Below, piece after piece: positions 16,234-23,632 of a DNA stretch of 64,000 nucleotides. This DNA comes from Streptomyces resistomycificus. GTDB lineage: Bacteria > Actinomycetota > Actinomycetes > Streptomycetales > Streptomycetaceae. The DNA lies in contig NZ_KQ948989.1 in the NCBI RefSeq assembly GCF_001514265.1, positions 877,610 to 941,609 on the forward strand. The letters are read 5' to 3'. A program made the position numbers and the translations under genes. Under the pieces are notes generated by a model, which worked only from the letters and a program-made list of their open reading frames with translations, did not search any database and had not been told where the DNA came from. How positions within the stretch are numbered: position 1 is the first letter of the stretch; each line of letters starts with the position of its first letter.

Positions 16234-16395
16234 TCACGCCAGAACACCCGTCGTCTGCGGTAGAGCCGCAGGTACGCCTCTCCCATGGTTCCGTGCGAGA
16301 GGCCGAGGTCCGCCGGCCCGCCAGACGAAGTCGCCCGCGTGCGCGCTGATCACCAGCAGCGCCCCTTCGGACGGAGTGGAGGTGGGGGAGGTCAT
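16234..16395 (-). pseudogene. PIG-L/LmbE-family protein, N-terminal remnant (possible GalB-like hydratase)
   Basis: The ATG at 16395 has AAGGAG seven bases upstream and opens GALLVISAHAGDFVWRAGG, the characteristic first strand and AHxGD zinc-site motif of PIG-L/LmbE enzymes. After about 35 residues similarity ends and a stop follows at 16234 (53 codons; family members are 220-280 residues). A PIG-L-fold enzyme, GalB, is the 4-oxalomesaconate hydratase that acts after LigAB-type cleavage, so this fragment fits as the lost hydratase of the operon. That assignment is inference from context plus family knowledge. Confidence 0.6.
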
Positions 16396-16452
16396 CAGGA
16401 CTCCTTGGGATCGAGTGGGGTGACCGGCGTGGTGCGCAGTGCCGTCGGTTCG

Positions 16453-16835
16453 GCGCCGGCCGCGCCGGCGTCAGGTCGGCACTCCGGCTGCCGGCGGCGG
16501 AGGCGCTGGTCGAGATCGAGCGCGACCGCGGAGCGCGCGTCGGGGAGAACAGCTTCGCCGAGGCCGTCCGAATGACGGGCGCGACATCGCCGGCCTCAAG
16601 GCGGCCGACCAGGTTCTCGAACGGCTGCGGGCCCAGGTGGTGCGGTACCGATTCGTGCTCTCCCTGGTGCCGGGGCGGGCCCGTGTGTCGCTGCCTCAGC
16701 ACCAGCGGATCATCGAGGCGATCACCGCCAAGGACCCGACGGCCGAAGCGGCCATGCGGGACCATGTCGCCACTGCGGTGGAGGCCCTCCGGATGCTCGA
16801 AGCAGGTCGGCACCGCGCGAGCCGAGGCAGACGTC
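16453..16835 (+). pseudogene. GntR-family (FCD domain) regulator, fragmentary
   Basis: Plus-strand frames in this stretch read AEALVEIERDRGARVGENSF and then, in a different frame, AADQVLERLRAQVVRYRFVL and LPQHQRIIEAITAKDPTAEA, which is the helical FCD ligand domain of GntR regulators (ending in the AMRDHVATAVEAL helix). The N-terminal HTH is absent and at least one frame change is present. It lies beside the aromatic operon, so I infer it was once that operon's regulator. Confidence 0.6.
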
Positions 16836-16839
16836 ACGG

Positions 16840-18480
16840 TCACGTTCCGTCGCCCGAGCCGGCTTCCTGGGCCGTCTTCCTGGCCCAGGCGGTCTCGAGC
16901 TTGCCGGTCGGGGTCCGCGGCAGTCTGTCCGTCAGGACGATGGAACGCGGCACCTTGTACCCGGCGAGACTCCGCCGGACCAGGTCGCGCAGTTCGTGAC
17001 CGGTGACGGTACTGCCCGGTTGGACCGCCACGACGGCCGCCACACGCTCGCCCCAGGTCTCGTCGGGGACGCCGACGACGGCACAGTCCGTCACCTCGGG
17101 GTGCCCCAGCAGTACGTTCTCCACCTCCTGCGGGTGCACCTTCTCCCCGCCCGTGTTGATCACGCCCGAACCACGTCCGAGGAACCGGATCGCGCCGTCG
17201 GCCTCAAGTCGAGCCAGGTCGCCGGGGATCGCGTACCGGACCCCCTCGATGGTGCGGTACGCCTTCGCGCTCTTCTCGGTGTCCTTGTAGTAGCCGAGCG
17301 GCATGGGCCCGCAATAGGCGAGGACGCCCGTCTCCTCGCTGCCTGGTTCGAGAAAGCGGTCGTCGGGGCCGATCACCCGCGTCGCCGGAACGGGGTGGAA
17401 ACGCGAGGGCAGATCCTCTGCCGAGGAGGTGATCGCGAAGGCGAAAGGGCCCCCTTCGCTCGATGCGATGGCTTCGGTGATGGTGACGTCGGCACGTTCG
17501 TGCAGTGCCTTCTTGAGCGGATCGCTGAGCGCGGTGCCGGAGCTGATCATCCTGCGCAACGAGCGCAGGTCGTGCGGCGTCCCGGCCTTCTCAGCCCGCA
17601 GGAGTTCGTCGACGAGCGGGCGGCACACGGCGTTGCCCGCGACGATGGCCGTATCGACCTGCTGCTCGGCGATCATGTGCCAGACATGTTCCGGGCCGAG
17701 GCCGCCCGCTCGTGTGGTGACAGCCCGGCCCCCTGTCATCAGGGCGCCCATGGTGTTGAACAGCCCGGTGGCGTGCATCAGGGGTACGACGGGCATCGTG
17801 GTCGGCGCGCGGCCTTCGTGGCGTGCCTCGACGGCGACGGCCACGGCCTCGTCGAGGCTTGCGGGGAGCTCGGTGACTCCGAGCGGGTGGTAGAACGGGA
17901 CCACGTGGGCGTGCAGCAGGTCGCTCAGCTGCCATATGACGCCCTTCGGCTTGCCCGTGGTCCCGCCGGTGTACATGAACAGTTGGTCCGTTCCGGGCCG
18001 TCGCCGAGGCTCGCGCGGCGCGTGCGCGGTCAGCAGCTCCTCCAGTTCGGGTACCGCTGGCCCGCCCGGACCGTCGGCGGGCGGCTCACCCACCCTCACC
18101 AGCAGCTTCAGTGTGCGCACATGCTTCGCTGCATGCGTGACGCGGTCGGCCAGGGCGCCGCTGAAGACGAGCACGGCGGCGTCGGCGTCGGTCAGCAGTT
18201 CGGAGAGTTCCTCGCCGGTGTAGCGGTAGTTGGCGTTCACCGGTACGGCACCCAGCTTGAAGGCGGCGAAGACCGTCTCCAGGTAGGCGGCGCCGTTGTA
18301 CAGATAGCAGGCCACGGTGTCGCCCTCGCCCACCCCGGCGGCTTCCAGTGCGGCGGCCAGCCGTGACGCGCGCTCGTCGAACTTCCGGTACGTGGTCTCA
18401 CGACCGGGTTCCGTGATGGCGACGGCATCGGGCAGCGCGCGGCAGACCGCCTCCCAGATCGTGCCGATGGACACGTTCAC
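16840..18480 (-). CDS. Acyl-CoA synthetase (class I adenylate-forming enzyme)
   Basis: 546 residues. Phosphate-binding loop TGGTTGKPKG at 171-180, the A5-type ISSGTALSD and ITEAIASSEGG segments, the hinge region GDLARLEADGAIRFLGR, and the catalytic C-terminal lysine at about 527 (PRTPTGKLE) are all present, so it is complete. It activates a carboxylic acid to its CoA thioester via an acyl-adenylate. Similar actinobacterial proteins act on medium/long-chain or steroid-side-chain acids; specificity is not evident here. GTG at 18480 has AGGAGG nine bases upstream. A large inverted repeat stands 65 bp upstream. Confidence 0.88.
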   Translation of the reverse strand: MNVSIGTIWEAVCRALPDAVAITEPGRETTYRKFDERASRLAAALEAAGVGEGDTVACYLYNGAAYLETVFAAFKLGAVPVNANYRYTGEELSELLTDADAAVLVFSGALADRVTHAAKHVRTLKLLVRVGEPPADGPGGPAVPELEELLTAHAPREPRRRPGTDQLFMYTGGTTGKPKGVIWQLSDLLHAHVVPFYHPLGVTELPASLDEAVAVAVEARHEGRAPTTMPVVPLMHATGLFNTMGALMTGGRAVTTRAGGLGPEHVWHMIAEQQVDTAIVAGNAVCRPLVDELLRAEKAGTPHDLRSLRRMISSGTALSDPLKKALHERADVTITEAIASSEGGPFAFAITSSAEDLPSRFHPVPATRVIGPDDRFLEPGSEETGVLAYCGPMPLGYYKDTEKSAKAYRTIEGVRYAIPGDLARLEADGAIRFLGRGSGVINTGGEKVHPQEVENVLLGHPEVTDCAVVGVPDETWGERVAAVVAVQPGSTVTGHELRDLVRRSLAGYKVPRSIVLTDRLPRTPTGKLETAWARKTAQEAGSGDGT

Positions 18481-18544
18481 GTCTCGGACCTCCTCGTCCT
18501 CGATGGCTTACGCGGAGCGCACGGCCGAGCAGGCCGCTCGTAGG

Positions 18545-18584
18545 GCCCCGCGGATCCTTTGGGGGGAGTAACGATCCGCGGGGC
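18545..18584. repeat. 12-bp inverted repeat upstream of acyl-CoA synthetase
   Basis: GCCCCGCGGATC (18545-18556) and GATCCGCGGGGC (18573-18584) are perfect 12-bp arms around a 16-base loop that contains GGGGGGAG on the plus strand. It lies in the 366-bp gap between the divergent acyl-CoA synthetase and histidine kinase genes. It could be a terminator-like or 5'-leader structure or an operator; rest of the gap shows no gene. Confidence 0.6.
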
Positions 18585-18846
18585 TTCCTCTCAACCTAGG
18601 CAGGCGCCCTCCCCGCGGGGAACGCGAGCAATGACTGAAGCGGCTCGGCGCTTCGACCCGCCGACGAACAGGTCGAATGACGTAGGACCACCTCGAATAC
18701 ACCGGGCTACGATGCTGTGGCCGGGCGCAAGTCGCCGTCGTCCCCCAACCGGCCCCCGTACGACGCAGGCCCGCGGTTTTCGAACGCGTCCCTATCGCAC
18801 AGCAGTCTGCGGGGCGGGTTCTTCGTCGATGTTGAGGAGAACGGTC

Positions 18847-20499
18847 ATGTCCGCGTCGCCGCTCGTGGGGTGGGACGACATCGCCGCCGTCGCGCCGGAC
18901 GGCCTCGCCGTTCTGGACTGCGTGGGCCGGTTCGTACGGCTGAACCCGGCGGCGGCCGCGCTGCTTCGGGCGGACACAGAGGGCGACCTCATCGGTACGC
19001 CGTCCCCGTTCACCCTGGTGGAGGGAGCCGCCGAGTGCCGCGCGGGGCTGCTGGAGGTCCGGTCGGACGAGCAGGTGGCCCACTGGGAGCCCGCCCGCGG
19101 GCCCCGACGCGAGTTCGCCTACCGCGCCCGCAGTCTGCCGGCCGACCCGAAGTTCACGGTGGTGTCGTTCCGCGACGTCACCGACGAATGGCACCGGCAG
19201 CGCAGGATCGCGGCGATCGCCCGGACGTCGATCGCACTGGCCTCGGAGGGCTCGCTCGGCTCCACACTGGACGCCGTGGCCCAGCAGATCGTCCAGGCGG
19301 ACGGCCTGGCCGGCGTGCAGATCCTCACCCTCGACAGCACCGGCCGGGAACTGCGGCTGATGGGCTCCGCGGGACTGCGCCACTGGGACGCGTTCCTCGA
19401 CCGTCTGCTGGAGTGCCGTGACCGGGGTGCCCGGCTGTGCATGCTGGACACCCTGAGGGAGCGCAGGCCGATCGTCGTCCCGCACCGGTGGACCCAGATC
19501 CTCGAGGACCCGGCCTGGGAACCGCTGCACGCCTACCTCGGGGAGCTGAACTGGGACTCCTTCGTCAGTGTGCCGTTGATGGCGCGCGGTCGTCCCGAGG
19601 GGGTGCTGAACGCCTACTTCGCCCCCGGGCAGGAAATCGGGAGCCGGACCCTGGAGTTCCTCGCCGCCATGGCGGAACAGGCCGCCCTCGCCGTCGACCA
19701 CGCCATGCTGCTTCAGCGTGAGCGCGAGGGCGCCCGCCGCAACGAGCGTCAGCGCCTCGCCCGCGACCTGCACGACTCGATCGTGCAGCAGGTGTTCTCC
19801 ATCGGCATGCAGGCCAACGCCGTGGGAGTGCTGGGCGCGCGGGGCGAAGCGGTGTCGGCGGAAGCGGTCCGGGCCTTCGCGGACGAGGTCGGGACCCTCT
19901 CGCGAACCGTCCTCGCCGACCTGAGGGCCATGGTGCACGAGCTACGTCCCGCCTCCTCCCTCCGGCTCGGCCTTGAGGACGCGGTGACCACGCTCGTCAA
20001 AAGCACCGAGAACCGGACGGGCCTCAGCATCCGGCTGGAGTGCGGACGACAAGTGGACACGGTCGAACCGGAACTGGCCGAGGACATGTACCGGATCGTC
20101 GGGGAGGCCATCCACAACGTGGTCAAACACGCGGAGGCCACCACCGTCAGCATCCGCCTCGCCGTGTACGACCACACCCTGACCGCCACCATCCGCGACG
20201 ACGGCCGCGGGATCACGGAATCCGGCGGGCGCCGGGCCGCACAGGAGAACGAGGACGCCGAGGCGGCCACTGCCACCGGACACCACGGCTACGGACTGAG
20301 GACCATGCGGGAAAGGACAGAGCGATGGGGCGGCACCATGAGGATCAGATCCGGCGCGAGGAGCGGCACGACCGTACGGGTCGTCATACCCCTTCCCGTA
20401 CGAGTGCCGGAGTCGCCCCCGGGCTCGGAGGGATCAGGGAGCATCCCATCGGCGGTTCCGCTCCGGGAAACGGAGAACCCCGCCCGGTCCGGGTCCTGA
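18847..20499 (+). CDS. NarL-type sensor histidine kinase with PAS and GAF domains
   Basis: 550 residues, no membrane segment: PAS-like domain (about 10-115), GAF domain (about 125-295), HisKA_3 dimerisation helix with phospho-acceptor His309 in RQRLARDLHDSIVQQVFS, and an HATPase domain with NVVKHA (N box), DDGRGI (G1) and GYGLRTMRERTE (G2). The LARDLHD box and architecture place it with the NarL/DesK kinases. It would sense a cytosolic signal through PAS/GAF and phosphorylate the response regulator encoded directly downstream. ATG at 18847 has GAGGAG with a 6-base gap. A C-terminal tail rich in Pro/Ser (past 530) overlaps the regulator gene. Confidence 0.9.
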   Translation: MSASPLVGWDDIAAVAPDGLAVLDCVGRFVRLNPAAAALLRADTEGDLIGTPSPFTLVEGAAECRAGLLEVRSDEQVAHWEPARGPRREFAYRARSLPADPKFTVVSFRDVTDEWHRQRRIAAIARTSIALASEGSLGSTLDAVAQQIVQADGLAGVQILTLDSTGRELRLMGSAGLRHWDAFLDRLLECRDRGARLCMLDTLRERRPIVVPHRWTQILEDPAWEPLHAYLGELNWDSFVSVPLMARGRPEGVLNAYFAPGQEIGSRTLEFLAAMAEQAALAVDHAMLLQREREGARRNERQRLARDLHDSIVQQVFSIGMQANAVGVLGARGEAVSAEAVRAFADEVGTLSRTVLADLRAMVHELRPASSLRLGLEDAVTTLVKSTENRTGLSIRLECGRQVDTVEPELAEDMYRIVGEAIHNVVKHAEATTVSIRLAVYDHTLTATIRDDGRGITESGGRRAAQENEDAEAATATGHHGYGLRTMRERTERWGGTMRIRSGARSGTTVRVVIPLPVRVPESPPGSEGSGSIPSAVPLRETENPARSGS

Positions 20500-21134
20500 T
20501 CGTCGACGACCACGCCGTCGTACGCCGCGGAATCCGCGCCTACCTCGAAGTCCTGGACGACATGGAAGTGGCCGCGGAGGCGGCCGACGGCCAGGAGGCA
20601 CTCACCAGGCTCGACGTGATGGCCGCTCACCAGGAACTGCCGGACGTGGTCCTGATGGACCTGCTCATGCCCAAGATGGACGGGGCGACGGCGATCGGAG
20701 CGATCAAGCAGCGCCACCCTGGTCTCCGACTTGTGGTGCTCACCAGCTTCGGCGAGATGGAACGCGTTCATGCGGCGCTCGCGCAGGGGGCCGCCGGCTA
20801 CCTGCTCAAGGACGCCGACGCAAGTGAGGTGGTCGCCGCGATCCGCGCGGCCGCCCGGGGCGAGGTCTTCCTCGACCCCGCGGTGGCCAGGGGACTCACC
20901 CAGGAGATCGTTTCGCCGCCGACCGGGATCGCCTCGCTCACCAGCCGGGAACGCGACGTCCTCGTCCTCGTCGCCGAGGGCCGGTCGAACCAGCAGATCG
21001 CCGACGAGTTGGTGATCAGCGAGCGCACCGCCCGCACCCACGTGAGCAACGTTCTGCGCAAACTCCGGCTCACCTCCCGCACCCAGGCCGCGTTGCTCGC
21101 GGTGCGGCAAGGACTGGTGCCCCCGAAGGGCTGA
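20325..21134 (+). CDS. NarL/FixJ-type response regulator
   Basis: Receiver domain from RVLIVDDHAVVRRGIRAYLE with phospho-acceptor Asp in VLMDLLMPKMDG (Asp112 from this start), Thr/Ser in VVLTSF, Lys in YLLKDAD, followed by a LuxR-type HTH (LTSRERDVLVLVAEGRSN, ISERTARTHVSNVLRKL). Partner of the adjacent kinase. Placing the start is odd: no ATG or GTG lies near RVLIVDD. The nearest is ATG 20325 with AAAGGA upstream, which adds about 55 N-terminal residues and overlaps the kinase gene by 175 bp out of frame. A non-standard start near 20490 is the alternative. Confidence 0.85.
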   Translation: MGRHHEDQIRREERHDRTGRHTPSRTSAGVAPGLGGIREHPIGGSAPGNGEPRPVRVLIVDDHAVVRRGIRAYLEVLDDMEVAAEAADGQEALTRLDVMAAHQELPDVVLMDLLMPKMDGATAIGAIKQRHPGLRLVVLTSFGEMERVHAALAQGAAGYLLKDADASEVVAAIRAAARGEVFLDPAVARGLTQEIVSPPTGIASLTSRERDVLVLVAEGRSNQQIADELVISERTARTHVSNVLRKLRLTSRTQAALLAVRQGLVPPKG

Positions 21135-21156
21135 CCGCCCTGCCGACCGCGACGGA

Positions 21157-21177
21157 TGTCCCGGACCGGCCGGGACA
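21157..21177. terminator. Hairpin after the two-component genes
   Basis: TGTCCCGG (21157-21164), loop ACCGG, CCGGGACA (21170-21177): a perfect 8-bp stem beginning 22 bases after the response regulator stop. It probably ends the kinase-regulator transcript. Confidence 0.6.
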
Positions 21178-21277
21178 CAGGTCGGCCGCAGGTGCCGTCA
21201 TCAGCGGGATCCTCACGGGCCCAGGCGTTCCTACGCTCAGGGGAGACGCCCTATCGCCCCCAGTTCAGGAGGACAGC

Positions 21278-22189
21278 ATGCTCGACGGCAAAGTCGCCAT
21301 CGTCACAGGTTCGGGCCGAGGCCTGGGACGTGCCTATGCTCGCGCGATGGCCGCGGCGGGTGCCGCCGTCGTCGTGAACGACCTGGACGCCGATGTGGCC
21401 ACGGAGACGGTCGACCTGATCACGGACGCGGGCGGAACGGCCGTCGCCCATGTCGGTGCGGTCGGAGGTTCCGAGTTCGCCGACGCGCTGGTGCGGCGCG
21501 CGGTCGACGAGTTCGGCCGACTGGACGTGATGGTCACCAACGCCGGTGCGCTGCGCGACCGGACCCTGCGCAACGCCACCGACGACGACTTCGACCTCGT
21601 CGTCAACAGTCATCTGCGCGGCACGTTCACCTGCGGTCGCGCGGCGGCTGCCCGCTTCCGCGAACAGGGCGAGGGCGGTCGGCTCATCCTGGTGGGATCA
21701 CCGGCTGGGCAGCGCGCCAGCTTCGGCCAGACCGCGTACTCGGCGTCCAAGGGCGCGATCGTCGCGATGACGCGCACCTGGGCGCTCGAGCTCGCGAAGA
21801 TCGATGTCACCGTCAACGCCATCGTGCCGACCGCGCTGACCCGCATGGTGGCGACCATGCCCCGGGTCGGTGACCTCGTGGCGAAGGTCGATGCCGGGGA
21901 GCCCGTTCCCGACGCCATCCGGCGGCAGGGGCTGGGATCGCCGGAAGACGTGGCACCGGTGATCGTGTACCTCGCGTCCAAGGAGTCGGCCCACGTCACC
22001 GGACAGGCCATCGCGGCGGGAGGCGACCGGATCGCCCTGTGGACGCACCCCGGTGAGGTCGAGGAGCGGTTCCGGCAGGACGGCTGGACCGCCGGATCGG
22101 TCGCGGAACTCTTCGCAGGCGCTTATGCGGACCGACTCCAGGACTTCAGGCCCACACCCCTCGATCTGGAAGCCGTTGAGGAGGCCTGA
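21278..22189 (+). CDS. SDR-family oxidoreductase (3-oxoacyl/hydroxyacyl dehydrogenase-like)
   Basis: 303-residue SDR with TGSGRGLG at 10-17, TNAG at 87-90, Ser141, and Tyr154/Lys158 (YSASK). The first 100 residues resemble the dehydrogenase part of multifunctional beta-oxidation enzymes (GKVAIVTGSGRGLGRAYA), and the extended C-terminus (past residue 255, GEVEERFRQDGW) is found in that group, so a 3-hydroxyacyl-CoA substrate is plausible. GGAGG is six bases before the ATG. It follows the two-component terminator and ends at a strong convergent hairpin. Function beyond the family is inference. Confidence 0.86.
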   Translation: MLDGKVAIVTGSGRGLGRAYARAMAAAGAAVVVNDLDADVATETVDLITDAGGTAVAHVGAVGGSEFADALVRRAVDEFGRLDVMVTNAGALRDRTLRNATDDDFDLVVNSHLRGTFTCGRAAAARFREQGEGGRLILVGSPAGQRASFGQTAYSASKGAIVAMTRTWALELAKIDVTVNAIVPTALTRMVATMPRVGDLVAKVDAGEPVPDAIRRQGLGSPEDVAPVIVYLASKESAHVTGQAIAAGGDRIALWTHPGEVEERFRQDGWTAGSVAELFAGAYADRLQDFRPTPLDLEAVEEA

Positions 22190-22320
22190 CGCACGCGGCC
22201 CCTCTTACGGCCCCCAGGTCCGTAACAGGGGCAGTGGCAGGCCGCTCAGGTCTGCGCCCCATCCTCGTCCTCGACCCGGACACCGGCCAGCGGATCGTCA
22301 CCGAGGAACATAGAAACTGC

Positions 22321-22371
22321 GAGCACGGCTGGACCCCGCCCGCTTCGAGCGGACAGGGTCCAGCCGTGCTC
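22321..22371. terminator. Strong bidirectional terminator hairpin
   Basis: GAGCACGGCTGGACCC (22321-22336) pairs perfectly with GGGTCCAGCCGTGCTC (22356-22371), 16 bp, and an inner CCGCT-TCG-AGCGG stem fills the loop. It sits between the convergent SDR (plus) and beta-propeller (minus) genes, 10 bases beyond the latter's stop, so it should stop both transcripts. Confidence 0.85.
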
Positions 22372-22381
22372 CGGCCGTACG

Positions 22382-23326
22382 TCACACCAACGGCACGGAC
22401 ACCGCGTTGTAAGGGGTGTTCTCATCCCGGTCCGGGGTGGTGAAGCGGGAGTTGGGGAGGTACAGCCGACCCTGGTAGGCGGCGGCCGTGGTGGGCAGGT
22501 CGAAGCGGTCGTCCCTGATCACCCCGACCGCGGTGCCCCGCGTACCCGACCGGTTGAGCCGGATCACGTCCACCTGGTTGGGGTTGGGCTGGACGACGTA
22601 GAGGGTGCGGCCGACGAGTACGAGCCCGTCGCCGCTGGGCAGCGTGGTGTCACCCAGGTCTACCTTGCGGGCTACGCCGGTGCGGGGGTTGACGCGCATC
22701 AGCGAACCGCCGTCCACGGCCGCGTTGGTGACGAGCAGGGCGCTGCCGTCGGGGGTGAGTGAGATTCCGTTGGACGTGAAACCGGACTGCACCCAGTCAC
22801 CGCTCAGCGTAAGGCTCTCCGGGGCGCCGATACGCCCCTTCCTGCCGAGCGGCAGCTTGAAAAGCCGTGCGCTGAACGACTCGGTGAACCAGGCGGCGTC
22901 GCGGGTGAGCAGGACGTCGTTGACGAAACTGCCCTCCCCTGCGACCACGTGGTCGGCGAGCAGCGCGCCGCTGTGGGCGTCGACGACCCGCAGTTCGCCA
23001 CTGCTGCCGCCCGCCAGGAACAGCCGGCCCCAGGAGTCGACCTTCAGGCCGACCGTCATGCGCCCCAGGCCGCGGTGGACGACCTTGCCCTTGCCGCTCG
23101 CGAGGTTCACCCGGTACACGCCGCCGGTGGCGATCGATCCGAAGTAGGCGTACGGCGCGGAGCCGATCGCGACTCCCTCCGGCCCCCAGCCGTTGGGCAG
23201 GGAGAACTCCCCGGGCCAGGATCTGGCGGTGCCCGGGGCGGCCTGTGCCGTACCACCGATCAGGGCCGTCGTTCCCAGGGCGATGCCCGCGCCGAGAAGC
23301 TGCCTGCGTGCGAGAGAACCTGTCAT
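22382..23326 (-). CDS. Exported SMP-30/beta-propeller protein with Tat-like signal
   Basis: 314 residues. The N-terminus carries twin arginines (LARRQLLGAG) and a hydrophobic stretch ending AQA, consistent with Tat export and cleavage near residue 30. The mature part has strand repeats with D/N-G spacing (VDSWGRLFLAGG, ISLTPDGSALLVTNA, PSGDGLVLVGRTLYVVQ) like the SMP-30/gluconolactonase-type propeller. Such proteins can be lactonases, but the metal-binding residues cannot be confirmed by eye. ATG at 23326 has GGAAGGA upstream. A CTTGAGAGTTCAAG palindrome lies about 65 bp upstream. Confidence 0.75.
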   Translation of the reverse strand: MTGSLARRQLLGAGIALGTTALIGGTAQAAPGTARSWPGEFSLPNGWGPEGVAIGSAPYAYFGSIATGGVYRVNLASGKGKVVHRGLGRMTVGLKVDSWGRLFLAGGSSGELRVVDAHSGALLADHVVAGEGSFVNDVLLTRDAAWFTESFSARLFKLPLGRKGRIGAPESLTLSGDWVQSGFTSNGISLTPDGSALLVTNAAVDGGSLMRVNPRTGVARKVDLGDTTLPSGDGLVLVGRTLYVVQPNPNQVDVIRLNRSGTRGTAVGVIRDDRFDLPTTAAAYQGRLYLPNSRFTTPDRDENTPYNAVSVPLV

Positions 23327-23389
23327 CGATCGTCCTTCCACGGAAAACAAGACGGGCCGTGCCGGTCCGGCTGGGCTCCTGGACCAATT

Positions 23390-23403
23390 CTTGAGAGTTC
23401 AAG
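23390..23403. promoter_or_regulatory. Palindrome CTTGAGAGTTCAAG upstream of propeller gene
   Basis: CTTGA-GAGT-TCAAG is an inverted repeat in an AT-richer stretch about 65 bp upstream of the propeller start. It is a possible operator; no cognate regulator is adjacent. Confidence 0.4.
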
Positions 23404-23499
23404 TACCTGTGCACAGCGACGAATGTCCTGACTCTCCTCGGTCTATCGGACGGAAACCTGCCGGGCCGGTGGGAGCACGGACCGCGAAGGCGCGCCACT

Positions 23500-23627
23500 T
23501 GACAGCAGGCCGAGCTGGCAAGGCCGAACCTCGCGCCCGCGTGCTGCACCGGGTGGCCCATCTGGTGCGCGAACGGTCGGACGAGCTCGCCGCCGTGGAG
23601 AGCCTCGACGTCGGCAAGCCCGTCTGA
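23500..23627 (+). pseudogene. Aldehyde dehydrogenase fragment
   Basis: The plus frame reads ARVLHRVAHLVRERSDELAA and VESLDVGKPV before a stop at 23625-23627. This is the conserved N-terminal helix region of the NAD-dependent aldehyde dehydrogenase superfamily (residues about 60-100 of a 480-500 residue enzyme). Neither the start nor the catalytic domain is present, so this is a relic. It is squeezed between two minus-strand genes. Confidence 0.6.
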
Positions 23628-23632
23628 GGTGG

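Noticed and set aside
22234..22320. Small protein-coding gene in the SDR/propeller convergent gap
   Set aside because: A plus frame reads GLRPILVLDPDTGQRIVTEE and looks protein-like, but it has no ribosome site, runs into the terminator hairpin and matches nothing I know.
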